From Planctomycetota bacterium (lineage in GTDB: Bacteria; Planctomycetota; SZUA-567): a stretch of 64,000 nt of DNA. The stretch is taken from the NCBI GenBank assembly GCA_020060765.1, contig JAGUZQ010000120.1, positions 1 through 64,000 of the forward strand, in the 5' to 3' direction. A model generated the notes under the pieces. The model saw only the letters and a program-made list of their open reading frames with translations. It was not told where the DNA came from and searched no databases. The position numbers and the translations under genes were made by a program. The stretch's first letter is position 1. The number at the start of each line of letters is the position of its first letter. Of this stretch, positions 35,133 through 43,201 are shown piece by piece.

Positions 35133-36368
35133 TTATCTTGCCAACTCTGCGGAAGATTCATTCTTGGTGCCGTACTGCTGCACGCGCTGTCCGGAGTAGT
35201 CGTAGACGAAGCTCGCGTTCTCGAACAACTCGAAGGGAATGGCGGTGCCGATCTGCCTGGCTTTCATGAAACTGATGGCGATGTCGGGGGGAGACACGCG
35301 CCCCAGCGGCATGGTTTCCGGCTTTTCCTTGCCCGACAGGATGCGGCCGACATATACGGCGGCAAGATGACCCGCGGTCGCCCGGTCGAGGCCGATCCCG
35401 ATCAGGGCTCCGTCCGCGCCGCCGCTGACAGCGTCGGTGATGGTGGAAAGCACGGGGGTGGTTCCCGCCAGTTTTGCGATCTCACCCAGGCCGGGCTGTT
35501 CCCACAGGCTGGTGCAGGAAGTAACCAGGAACACCGAGTTGGCCGTCTCCGGATCGTTCTTCTTCATCTCCGCCAGTACCGTCGGCAGCAGGCGATTTAT
35601 GCCCTCGACCGCATCTTTCGGACCTTCGGTTCCCACGTCGAACATGGTGATACCCCGCTGCTTGAACATTTCGCGCAACGGATTAACCTCGGCGGCGTTC
35701 ACTTCCTTATGCTGCTTGTCATAGACCAGCGCAACCTGCTTGAGCGCAGGGCGGAATTTGAACAGCCATAAAACCAGGTCTTCCGGGGTCATGTTGACGG
35801 TGGTGTAGGCGATGTTGGTGCCGCTGCCTCGTTTGGTGTCTTTCAACAGACCCAGGATGACGGGATCCTTGTTGTTGCAGGTGACGATCGGAATGCCGCA
35901 GCCGGTGTAGAACTGCGCGGCGGCGGTGGCTGATTCCGAGCCGATCGTAAAGATCAGGTTCGCGTGCTGCTGTTTCGCCAGATCGAGAATCTTTGGGCAG
36001 TTCTCGTCCTTTTTGAAGAAATTGCAGAGAATGATCCGCGAACCGGCGAAGTTGTTGCCGATATACCGCAGCAGCTGGCCGAACGCCTTGGGGTAGCTGA
36101 CGGATTCCTTGGGGAGCATGGCGACGATGGTCTTGGGATTTGGCTTCTGCCGGGCGGAAGGCTTGTGCTGGTAGGTTCGCGCCAGCGACCAGCCTAGATC
36201 CATCTGGCCTTGCTCCCAGCCGACCGCCGCGTCCTGGTCAAGATCGGCATCGAACCACGCCACGAACCACGGCGCTTTCTGCTTGTCTACGGCAGGGGTT
36301 TCTCCTCCCTGCGCGGCGCCGAAGATTAACATCAAACAGGTCAAGGATTGCAAAAAGCGTTTTTTCAT
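35133..36368 (-). CDS. ABC-type substrate-binding protein (ABC_sub_bind/TrpX-like)
   Basis: A 411-residue exported protein: signal peptide at 1-20 (KKRFLQSLTCLMLIFGAAQ), then two alpha/beta lobes of a periplasmic binding protein. Segments such as LIFTIGSESATAAAQFY, GIPIVTCNNKDPV and VALVYDKQHKEVNAAEV match the TrpX-like family that usually feeds an ABC importer. No permease or ATPase gene is nearby; instead the sensor-MFS fusion follows immediately. The binding protein may present ligand to the sensor domains. Ligand not predictable. Confidence 0.8.
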   Translation of the reverse strand: MKKRFLQSLTCLMLIFGAAQGGETPAVDKQKAPWFVAWFDADLDQDAAVGWEQGQMDLGWSLARTYQHKPSARQKPNPKTIVAMLPKESVSYPKAFGQLLRYIGNNFAGSRIILCNFFKKDENCPKILDLAKQQHANLIFTIGSESATAAAQFYTGCGIPIVTCNNKDPVILGLLKDTKRGSGTNIAYTTVNMTPEDLVLWLFKFRPALKQVALVYDKQHKEVNAAEVNPLREMFKQRGITMFDVGTEGPKDAVEGINRLLPTVLAEMKKNDPETANSVFLVTSCTSLWEQPGLGEIAKLAGTTPVLSTITDAVSGGADGALIGIGLDRATAGHLAAVYVGRILSGKEKPETMPLGRVSPPDIAISFMKARQIGTAIPFELFENASFVYDYSGQRVQQYGTKNESSAELAR

Positions 36369-36614
36369 AATTATCCGAATGCTCCTGTAATTTACATAAT
36401 TTCAAACTGCCAGGCACCACCTAAGCGCCTGGAGTCATTGGGGCGTAATAATACTACCTTCGGCATATTGCCGTCAAGCTTTTTGCACAGGTTGATTTGG
36501 AATTTTACAAGGGGGCTTGCTTTTATTGCGTGAATTGATTCACAAATCCTGCAACCATGGAGGTAAACGCGCAAATATACCGGAAAACCTTTTTCGCGGC
36601 GCACTTTACACTGA
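36369..36614. other. Intergenic region with short inverted repeat
   Basis: It contains a perfect six-base inverted repeat (CCAGGC at 36410-36415, GCCTGG at 36427-36432) upstream of the substrate-binding protein gene, which could be an operator. No convincing promoter, RNA or coding sequence is seen. Confidence 0.35.
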
Positions 36615-37961
36615 TTACTCCCGCACGATCACAGTGGTGCCGATGAGGGCGAAACCGTAGAGTTCCTCCACGTCCTCGTTTTTTAACCGCACGCAACCGG
36701 CGGAAGTACGCCCGGGAATGCTCTGCGGAAGGGTGGTGCCGTGAATACCCAACCCCTCGGTACGACCGCCTTCGAGCGTCATCCAGCGGCTGCCGAGGAT
36801 ATTGGAGGGATGGCCGTGCTTGTAGACCCGACCGCTGACGGGATCGGGCCAGGCGGGGTCGACTTCCTTGCGCGTGATGGTATAGCTGCCGGCCGGGGTC
36901 TTGTCCTCAGGGCCGACGCAACAGGGGTATTGCCTGACCCATTTTCCGTCCAGATACCAGGTCAAAGTCAAATCCTTCTTATCGACCACGATGGAGCACT
37001 CGCCCTTGATGATCTTGAGCTTCTGCCCCAGGCGTATGCGATCGGGGTTCACCTGGTTGATGCGGGCGATGGAATCGAAATGCACGCCATACTTGCGGGC
37101 GATGGTGGAAAGATAATCGCCGCCCTCTACTTCGTGATAAACCGCGCCGGTGCAGGGAAAGCGGCTGAAGATGATGCGTTCGTTAAGCGTGTGCAGGTTG
37201 CCGACCACGCGCGAGGCGACCTGCGGCGACAGGAAGCGCGCCCCGTCCACGCCCAGCGCCGCGCTGTAGAAATCGCGCACGCTTTCCCATTCGTCGTATT
37301 TGGGGTTGGCTCCGCAGACCTGGGAGAATTTCGTGTCTCCCAGCACCAGCGCCGAGAGCCGCCCGCCCACGGTTTGCGGATAGGAGCGGAAGGACTTCTG
37401 CCAGGCGGAGACGGCTTCGTCTTCCCGTTTCAGAGTGCGAAACACAATGCCCATCCGGTAATAGCCCTGGGAGGTTTCCTCGGCGGAATGCCCGCCGTTG
37501 ACAAAAATCTCCAAAGCGCTCAAGGCTTCGGCCAGGTTGCTGCCGCGCATCAGTTCGTCGATTTTGCGCAACTGCGCCGACGCGCCCAAAGAGGCAAAGT
37601 CAGGCTGCTTTTTCTCCTCGGCCACCTCGACGGGCGTCTGCTCCACCGTTTCCGCCTCGGGCTGGGCGACTTCCGCCGGGGCATCTTCCGGGCGGTGGAT
37701 ATCCGCAGGCATGACGGTTTCAATGCCAGTCTGGGGGTCGGCAGGGATTTCTTCCGTTTGCACCGTGGTCGAGGTCAGGGCGACCGGTTCTTCCTCGACG
37801 GCGATGGAAGAGGTTTTAGCCGGCCCCAGATACAGCCAGTACGCGCCGCCGCCGATGATTCCGGCCAACAACAGGACGCCCAACAGCGTCGACACGAGCG
37901 AACCGCCCTGTTTATTGGCGCTGGCAAAACTTTTCATCACTTTCGGCGCTGGCGTATCCAT
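36615..37961 (-). CDS. L,D-transpeptidase with LysM domain, membrane anchored
   Basis: A 448-residue protein with one membrane helix at about 21-43 and a Pro/Glu/Val-rich linker. A TPR-like region (about 130-230) is followed by a LysM peptidoglycan-binding motif (about 265-310, YLSTIARKYGV...IRLGQKLKII) and a C-terminal YkuD catalytic domain. The latter carries IHGTTLPQSIPGRTSAGCVRL, with catalytic Cys423. Such enzymes form 3-3 peptidoglycan crosslinks or attach proteins. AGGAGG lies directly before the ATG, arguing for this start instead of one 31 codons upstream. It is the second gene of an operon, 16 bases after the preceding gene. Confidence 0.9.
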   Translation of the reverse strand: MDTPAPKVMKSFASANKQGGSLVSTLLGVLLLAGIIGGGAYWLYLGPAKTSSIAVEEEPVALTSTTVQTEEIPADPQTGIETVMPADIHRPEDAPAEVAQPEAETVEQTPVEVAEEKKQPDFASLGASAQLRKIDELMRGSNLAEALSALEIFVNGGHSAEETSQGYYRMGIVFRTLKREDEAVSAWQKSFRSYPQTVGGRLSALVLGDTKFSQVCGANPKYDEWESVRDFYSAALGVDGARFLSPQVASRVVGNLHTLNERIIFSRFPCTGAVYHEVEGGDYLSTIARKYGVHFDSIARINQVNPDRIRLGQKLKIIKGECSIVVDKKDLTLTWYLDGKWVRQYPCCVGPEDKTPAGSYTITRKEVDPAWPDPVSGRVYKHGHPSNILGSRWMTLEGGRTEGLGIHGTTLPQSIPGRTSAGCVRLKNEDVEELYGFALIGTTVIVRE

Positions 37962-37977
37962 GTGTCCTCCTGACGAA

Positions 37978-38634
37978 CTATTTCGCAATACCCACCGGCA
38001 CCGGCCAGGGGCGGTCGCTGCCCAGCAGCATAAGCTGGCCGATATACAGGTCATCCTCGCGGTTGCAGAGGGTTATCGTATGGGTCTGGTCTTTTTTCAG
38101 GGAAAGATGCAGCGGCACTCCCTCGTTATCCCTCAGCACGTCCCAGTTCCAGGAACCGTAAGTCGAGCCCCCCAGCGTGAGCGGTTCGGAACCGTCTATC
38201 GACACCATGACCGAATTCCCGCAGTCGTCGACCCAGAACGCGTGCAGCCAGAACACGTATTCGTCAGTCTCCGGTACGGTGAATTCATAGCGCGCAAACC
38301 CCGGATGGGGAGCCAGCGGGTGTCCTTTACTATATTGCGCAGTTTCCGGACTTTGATTCACTTTTTCCGGCCCCAGATACAGGCATTTCTCCGCATTAGA
38401 ACCGCAACCCTTTCCACTGCCGTCATTTAGAGAAAAAGGTTTTTCTATTTTTGTTGCCACCGCCGCCTCCAGCAAAACCCGGTGCGCACTTTGGGGTACC
38501 TTGACCATGTTGAATTTTTTGCTTTCCGCCCTCTCCTTCGCTTCCGCATTTTTCTTATTGGTGTAAACAATTCCCAGCCCCGCGCCGATTGCCAGACACA
38601 AAACCAGTCCGACCAGCAGTTTTACGTTATTCAT
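37978..38634 (-). CDS. Membrane-anchored protein with carbohydrate-binding-like domain
   Basis: A 218-residue protein with an N-terminal membrane helix (residues 4-24) and a charged stretch. A beta-sandwich-like C-terminal domain (about 85-210) has aromatic-rich strands (YEFTVPETDEYVFWLHAFW, SWNWDVL) and a terminal DDLYIGQLMLLG, resembling galactose-binding or CBM-type modules. TGGAGG precedes the ATG. It is transcribed with the L,D-transpeptidase and may bind cell-wall glycan; the binding target is inference. Confidence 0.6.
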   Translation of the reverse strand: MNNVKLLVGLVLCLAIGAGLGIVYTNKKNAEAKERAESKKFNMVKVPQSAHRVLLEAAVATKIEKPFSLNDGSGKGCGSNAEKCLYLGPEKVNQSPETAQYSKGHPLAPHPGFARYEFTVPETDEYVFWLHAFWVDDCGNSVMVSIDGSEPLTLGGSTYGSWNWDVLRDNEGVPLHLSLKKDQTHTITLCNREDDLYIGQLMLLGSDRPWPVPVGIAK

Positions 38635-38933
38635 GACACCTCCAGTTTGTTTACAGATTGCCAAGGCATACTACTACTACTATTGTAGTATATACGCGAT
38701 TTCCCCTCAGACTGATTCAAAAAAAGTCGGATTTGTCTGGCATCTGCGCCGATCCTTACCAAGATTGTGCGATTAATAAAATCTCATTCGATCTTTATCC
38801 GCAAATACGTATACTATATCATTTTTTAAGCTTTATTTCGAATATAGCATAAATTAAAGAGTATTTATCCGATATTTATTCGAAGAAGACAGGAACGATG
38901 TGTCTGTTTAAATCGTGGCGACTGAAATTTTCC
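38635..38933. other. AT-rich divergent intergenic region
   Basis: A run of TAC trinucleotides (about 38669-38682) pairs with GTAGTA at 38685-38690 to form a small hairpin. The remainder is much richer in AT than surrounding genes. It presumably carries the minus-strand operon promoter. No gene is supported. Confidence 0.4.
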
Positions 38934-38963
38934 TTGACAAAATGATGGAAAAATGACGATACT
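38934..38963 (+). promoter_or_regulatory. Promoter for the DUF3108 gene
   Basis: -35 TTGACA (38934-38939), 18-base spacer, -10 GATACT (38958-38963). About 100 bases of leader follow. Confidence 0.6.
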
Positions 38964-39071
38964 ATACAAAGGTATTGTCTTCACGGCGCGCCAGGCGACA
39001 AGCTTGAATAGTACGCGGCGGTGGAGTATAGTTAATTTCGACGCTTTCCGGTTGTTAACGGAGTATTGAGT

Positions 39072-40022
39072 ATGATTGGCAAGTATTTATTCGGGATCAT
39101 CCTGCTGTCGGCGCTGGCTTTCCCGGCAGTCGGCTGCGCCGAGGAAAACGGCGGCAAGGTTGAGAAGAAGGCCGAGGTAAAACCTGCCGAAGCGTTTTTC
39201 AATGACCGTTACGCGGAAGTGCGCAACCAGGAATGCGATCTCGAAAGCGTGGCGAAAGTAGGCGAAAAGCTCGAATACGCCGTCAAGTGGAAAGGCATCC
39301 CCGCCGGTCGCATCTCCCTCGACGTCAAACGCAAGAAAATCATGCGCGGCCGCGAAGTTCTGCAACTGGAAATGCACACCCTCACCAACGACTTCCTTTC
39401 GGTAATGTATCCCGTCGACAGCACGGTAAAAAGTTATGTAGACGCCAGAACCGGCCAGAGCTACCTGTTCCGCCGGAAACTCCGCGAAGGCTCCCGCCGC
39501 GTCGATGACCGGCTGGAATTCGACTGCACCGCCAAGGACGACACAGGCAAAATCGAGCCGCTGTCTTTTTACTCCAAGGTTAAAAACGGCGAAACCATCA
39601 AGAACGCGCCGCGGCCAATCCCCGGGCCGGTGCAGGACGCGCTGTCGATGGTCTATTACATGCGCCATCTGAAATTCACCGAAGTCGGGCAGGAACATCA
39701 GGTGCTGGTAGGCAGCAAGAAACGCACCGACATCGTCACCGTCAAGGCGATCAAGTTCGAACGGCGCACCGTCACCCCCTTCGGCACCTTTGACTGCGTG
39801 GTGGTTGAGCCTACCGGCGACAACGAAGCTGAGGGAGACGACTTGGTCGCAGCCAGCGGCAGCGCCAGCATCTGGCTGGAGAAAAATACCGGTATTCCGC
39901 TGATGCTGTCGGTAAACGTGAAAATCGGTACCGCCACCGCGACGCTGATCAAGGAAGAAAATACCGAACTGAAGAAAAACGCAGTAGAAGAGGCTGGTAT
40001 TACTCCTCCGGAAGAGGAATAA
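39072..40022 (+). CDS. Exported DUF3108-like protein
   Basis: A 316-residue protein with an N-terminal signal ending in PAVGC, so it could be a lipoprotein although the lipobox is imperfect. The body matches the DUF3108 pattern: GEKLEYAVKWKGIPAGRISLDV at the start, a DDRLEFDCTAKDD central strand, ALSMVYYMR, and a terminal FGTFDCVVVEPT ... IWLEKNTGIPLMLSV. These predicted beta-barrel-like periplasmic proteins have no firmly known function. The ATG at 39072 is eight bases after GGAG; a TTG two codons earlier is less likely. A strong terminator follows. Confidence 0.8.
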   Translation: MIGKYLFGIILLSALAFPAVGCAEENGGKVEKKAEVKPAEAFFNDRYAEVRNQECDLESVAKVGEKLEYAVKWKGIPAGRISLDVKRKKIMRGREVLQLEMHTLTNDFLSVMYPVDSTVKSYVDARTGQSYLFRRKLREGSRRVDDRLEFDCTAKDDTGKIEPLSFYSKVKNGETIKNAPRPIPGPVQDALSMVYYMRHLKFTEVGQEHQVLVGSKKRTDIVTVKAIKFERRTVTPFGTFDCVVVEPTGDNEAEGDDLVAASGSASIWLEKNTGIPLMLSVNVKIGTATATLIKEENTELKKNAVEEAGITPPEEE

Positions 40023-40048
40023 GGCGTAAAGCCCACATCTTACTATCT

Positions 40049-40083
40049 GCGCCGGTTTGCGAAAAGTAAACCGGCGTTTTTGT
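40049..40083 (+). terminator. Rho-independent terminator
   Basis: GCCGGTTT and AAACCGGC arms around a loop of about nine bases, then a five-T run. It ends the DUF3108 gene just before kdsB. Confidence 0.9.
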
Positions 40084-40095
40084 TGGGAGGCGATG

Positions 40096-40869
40096 ATGCA
40101 AGCGGCAATCCTGATTCCGGCGCGACTGGGTTCCACCCGCCTGCCGCGAAAACTCCTGCTGAACGAGACCGGCCTGCCCCTGATCTGCCATACCGTCAGA
40201 ACAGCGGCTCAGGCGGCGGCGCTGTCACCGGGACTTTTCCGGGAAGTAGTCGTGGCGGCAGACAACCTCACGGTCTGCGATGTCGTCAACCAGTTCTGCC
40301 GAAAGGAAAATCTCCCCGTCCGTGCGGAAATGACCCGGGTTAACCACTCCACCGGCTCTGATCGTATCGCCGAGGTGACGGCTAAACTCCCGCCGGAAAT
40401 AGACCTGCTGGTCAACCTGCAAGGCGACGAGCCAGAAATGCCGCCGGAGGAAATCGTGCGGCTGGCGGGAATGCTGGCGCAGCCCGGAGCAGAGGAAGCG
40501 GATATGGCGACGCTGGCCTGGCCGATCCTGGCCGACGGCGATTTCGAAAATCCCAACCTGGTAAAGGTAGTGTGTGGCTTCGACGCCAAGGCACTGTATT
40601 TTTCCCGCGCTCCGATTCCGCATGACCGCGACGGCTCGGGCGGCGTACTCGGTTACGGGCATCTGGGCATTTACGCCTACCGTCGCGAGGCGCTGGCGCG
40701 ATTTGTCTCTTTCCCCCCAGGCAAACTGGAACAGCGGGAAAAACTGGAGCAGCTCCGAGCGCTGGAACAGGGGATGAAAATCATCGTCGGCCTGCTTTCC
40801 AGCCGCCCGCATAAAGGTATTGACACCCGCGAGGATTACGACGCCTTCGTGTCGCGCCACATGCGTTGA
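40096..40869 (+). CDS. kdsB: 3-deoxy-manno-octulosonate cytidylyltransferase
   Basis: A 257-residue enzyme that activates KDO with CTP for lipopolysaccharide synthesis. IPARLGSTRLPRKLL (CTP loop), STGSDRIAEV, NLQGDEPEM, YFSRAPIP and GHLGIYAYRREAL are all family motifs, and length is normal. Of two adjacent ATGs (40093 and 40096) the second is better spaced from GGGAGG. Its ribosome binding site is only a few bases after the terminator of the preceding gene, so an independent promoter is not obvious. It implies an LPS-containing outer membrane. Confidence 0.93.
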   Translation: MQAAILIPARLGSTRLPRKLLLNETGLPLICHTVRTAAQAAALSPGLFREVVVAADNLTVCDVVNQFCRKENLPVRAEMTRVNHSTGSDRIAEVTAKLPPEIDLLVNLQGDEPEMPPEEIVRLAGMLAQPGAEEADMATLAWPILADGDFENPNLVKVVCGFDAKALYFSRAPIPHDRDGSGGVLGYGHLGIYAYRREALARFVSFPPGKLEQREKLEQLRALEQGMKIIVGLLSSRPHKGIDTREDYDAFVSRHMR

Positions 40870-41006
40870 CTCCGCCGAAACAGGCGTAAGCGTGACGCAA
40901 TGAGTTTAATTGATATTTGCCAGACTGCATGGCCGCCTATATTGTTATATCCATATATTATTCAAAAGGTTAGACTACCTTTGGAAGCTTTTTCCGCGAG
41001 AAAAAC

Positions 41007-41036
41007 TTGACAAGTTCCTGAAAACGATTGTATACT
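41007..41036 (+). promoter_or_regulatory. Promoter for the PEP-CTERM/exosortase pair
   Basis: Perfect -35 TTGACA (41007-41012), 18-base spacer, -10 TATACT (41031-41036). AGGTGA precedes the ATG at 41074. Confidence 0.7.
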
Positions 41037-41073
41037 TCAAAGGCGCTATATCTGGGTCGCAGGTGAACTGATC

Positions 41074-42138
41074 ATGAATACGAAAAAACTTAAACTCAGT
41101 CTGGTTGTATTGCTGCTGTCATTGCTGGCGCCACTGGCGGCACGGGCGGCGACCGTGACTATCGCCGACATGCCGGACTATCACTGGTATTACGGCTGCA
41201 CCCCCACCTCGGTCGGCATGATCATGGGCTATTACGACCGCAACGGATACGCCAATATCGTGCCGGGCGGAGTTGCTCCGCTTACGACCTATACCGGCGC
41301 GCTGGGGTATAACCTTGACACCGGCGGTTCGGCCATGGTCGCCAGCAACGCCATCGCCAGCAGCGGGCACATTCACGACTTCGTTCCCGGCGGCACCGGC
41401 GACGGCAGCAACAAATACAACCTTTCCGGCGACGACCTGAGCAGCGGCCTGGCTCGGAATTACGGCACATTGGTCGACGGCGTCTATTCCACCAACCCGC
41501 ATTCCTACGACAATCCCAATTCGTTCGACTGTATCGCCGATTTTCTAGGCACCAACCAGGACGCGCATTCCCCCTGGAAGGAACACGTCAACTCCAACGG
41601 TTCCTCCTCCTTCATCTCCCTGAGTAATAACGCCGTCTGGACGGTTGAGGACTACATCAACGCCTGGGACGGCTCCAAGTACTGGGGCGACATCGCGCTG
41701 CCCGGCATCCAGGAATGGATCGAAAACCAGGGCTACACTGTCGACTCGCTTTACCACCAGGCCACCGACAACCAGCAGGCAGGCGGCTTTTCCTTCGCCC
41801 AGTTCCAAAACGAAATCAACAACAACCGCCCGGTGCTGATCAGCATCACCGGCCACAGCATGGTCGGCTACGGCTACGACACCGGCACCGGCGAAATCCT
41901 GGTGCGCGACACTTGGCGCGAAGGCGGCCGCTACGACGGCGACGTCGATACCGGCGCGGGCGCCGCGGTCGGTCGGATGGCCTGGGGCGGCACCTACGAC
42001 GGACTGGCCTTGCAGTCGGTGGTGGTGATCGACCTCGGCGGCAGCGGCGGCGGTTCGCCCGAACCATCAACCCTGCTGCTCATCATAACTGCGGTCGGCT
42101 GCTCCCTGCTTCTACGGCGGGAGCGTAACGCGGTCTGA
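41074..42138 (+). CDS. PEP-CTERM-anchored C39-like (papain-fold) protein
   Basis: A 354-residue protein with a signal peptide (cleavage near ARAA, residue 26). A cysteine-peptidase-like domain has Cys42 in WYYGCTPTSVGMIMGYYD, the His in ISITGHSMVGYGYD and a following Asp in VRDTW, the Cys-His-Asp order of C39 peptidases. The C-terminus is a classical sorting tag: PEP at 329-331, a hydrophobic helix, then RRERNAV. The exosortase gene begins on the last base of this gene's stop codon, so the pair is a dedicated enzyme-substrate unit. The domain may be a peptidase or a non-catalytic binding module. Confidence 0.85.
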   Translation: MNTKKLKLSLVVLLLSLLAPLAARAATVTIADMPDYHWYYGCTPTSVGMIMGYYDRNGYANIVPGGVAPLTTYTGALGYNLDTGGSAMVASNAIASSGHIHDFVPGGTGDGSNKYNLSGDDLSSGLARNYGTLVDGVYSTNPHSYDNPNSFDCIADFLGTNQDAHSPWKEHVNSNGSSSFISLSNNAVWTVEDYINAWDGSKYWGDIALPGIQEWIENQGYTVDSLYHQATDNQQAGGFSFAQFQNEINNNRPVLISITGHSMVGYGYDTGTGEILVRDTWREGGRYDGDVDTGAGAAVGRMAWGGTYDGLALQSVVVIDLGGSGGGSPEPSTLLLIITAVGCSLLLRRERNAV

Positions 42139-43040
42139 TGGAGAAAGTTCCCGCTTCCCGTAACTCGACAAAGGCAAAAATCCTTCCGGCAGCGCTGCTT
42201 TTGGCGGCGCTGTTTTTACTGGGGCAATCTCTCCCGCGCCTGCTGACCGAGTGGAGCGGGAATGAAAACTGCGAACACGTCATCTTCGCCCTGCCTGCCG
42301 CGCTTTTCGTGTTATTTTCATATCTGCGCAAACCGCCGGGAACGGGAAAAACCGACTGGCCGACGGGAGCGTCATTGCTCGTCTTCGGGCTGGCCTGCCT
42401 CTACATGGACGCAGCGTTGGAAGAAATCGCGCTGCTGGCTACGGGGCTGATCGCAGGAGGATATGGCGCGGTTTTTTTGCTGGGAGGACGGGAGCGGGGA
42501 AAGATGCTTGCATTCCCTTTTTTCCTACTGCTGTTCGTGGTTCCCTTGCCTGATCTGGTAGCGAGAAATCTGATTCATATTCACCTGCAACGCGCCAGCG
42601 CCGCGACGGCGGGCGGGATGATGGGAATTTTCGGTTATGAAACCTCGGTCAGCGGAACGGTGCTCTCGGTCGGCGCTAACGCTCTCAATGTCGCCGAACA
42701 GTGCAGCGGGTTGAAGTTCCTCACCCTGCTTTTTTTCGCTGCATTGCTGATCGGCCACCTGCTGGTGCCGGGCAGGAAATATGCGCGTATTTTTCTGGCC
42801 GCGTTCAGCCTGCCGGTCGCGTTACTGGCGAATGTCCTGCGGCTGCTTATGGCGGGAATTATAGCCGACAGCAGCGGAATGCTGGCGGCTGATACTTTCC
42901 TGCATCATGGCTACGCGGCGCTGCTTCCCTACGCGGGAGGCATTGCCGCGCTGCTGCTGGCAGCCACGGCACTACGCGGTTTCAGTTTGGAACCAATCGC
43001 GGCGGAAATGGTTGACAAGGATCGAGGCAATCGCATCTGA
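42138..43040 (+). CDS. Exosortase
   Basis: A 300-residue polytopic membrane protein with about eight helices. The exosortase catalytic residues are present: Cys189 in NVAEQCSGLKF, Arg235 in LLANVLRLL and His256/His257 in FLHHGYA. It processes the PEP-CTERM tag and sends the protein to the outer surface. There is no C-terminal EpsI domain; a separate EpsI-like protein is at 12903-13538. ATG overlaps the stop of the substrate gene by one base, indicating strict co-translation. Which of the several exosortase subtypes it is cannot be settled here. Confidence 0.9.
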   Translation: MEKVPASRNSTKAKILPAALLLAALFLLGQSLPRLLTEWSGNENCEHVIFALPAALFVLFSYLRKPPGTGKTDWPTGASLLVFGLACLYMDAALEEIALLATGLIAGGYGAVFLLGGRERGKMLAFPFFLLLFVVPLPDLVARNLIHIHLQRASAATAGGMMGIFGYETSVSGTVLSVGANALNVAEQCSGLKFLTLLFFAALLIGHLLVPGRKYARIFLAAFSLPVALLANVLRLLMAGIIADSSGMLAADTFLHHGYAALLPYAGGIAALLLAATALRGFSLEPIAAEMVDKDRGNRI

Positions 43041-43053
43041 AAATCCATCGCCC

Positions 43054-43080
43054 GTTATTCCTGCTGAGGCAGGAATCCGG
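43054..43080. repeat. Single family A REP-like element
   Basis: A diverged copy (starts GTTATTCCTGC, ends GGAATCCGG) of the hairpin at 4713-4740, immediately downstream of the exosortase gene. Confidence 0.65.
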
Positions 43081-43201
43081 CGGGAAGCCCTGCTGCTATA
43101 TTATCCAAGCGTTTCATTGCATAACAAACTTCAGCCAAACTACTGGCAAAAAATCCCGCCTGGTTTACAATAAGCCTATCTAACGGATAAAGGAGCGAAA
43201 C

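Noticed and set aside
36392-36604. 70-codon minus-strand frame upstream of the L,D-transpeptidase operon region
   Set aside because: No ribosome binding site or recognisable features; it covers the probable regulatory region of the neighbouring gene.
38669-38693. TAC trinucleotide run considered as a phase-variable microsatellite
   Set aside because: Only about four repeats and not within a reading frame; too short to support phase variation.
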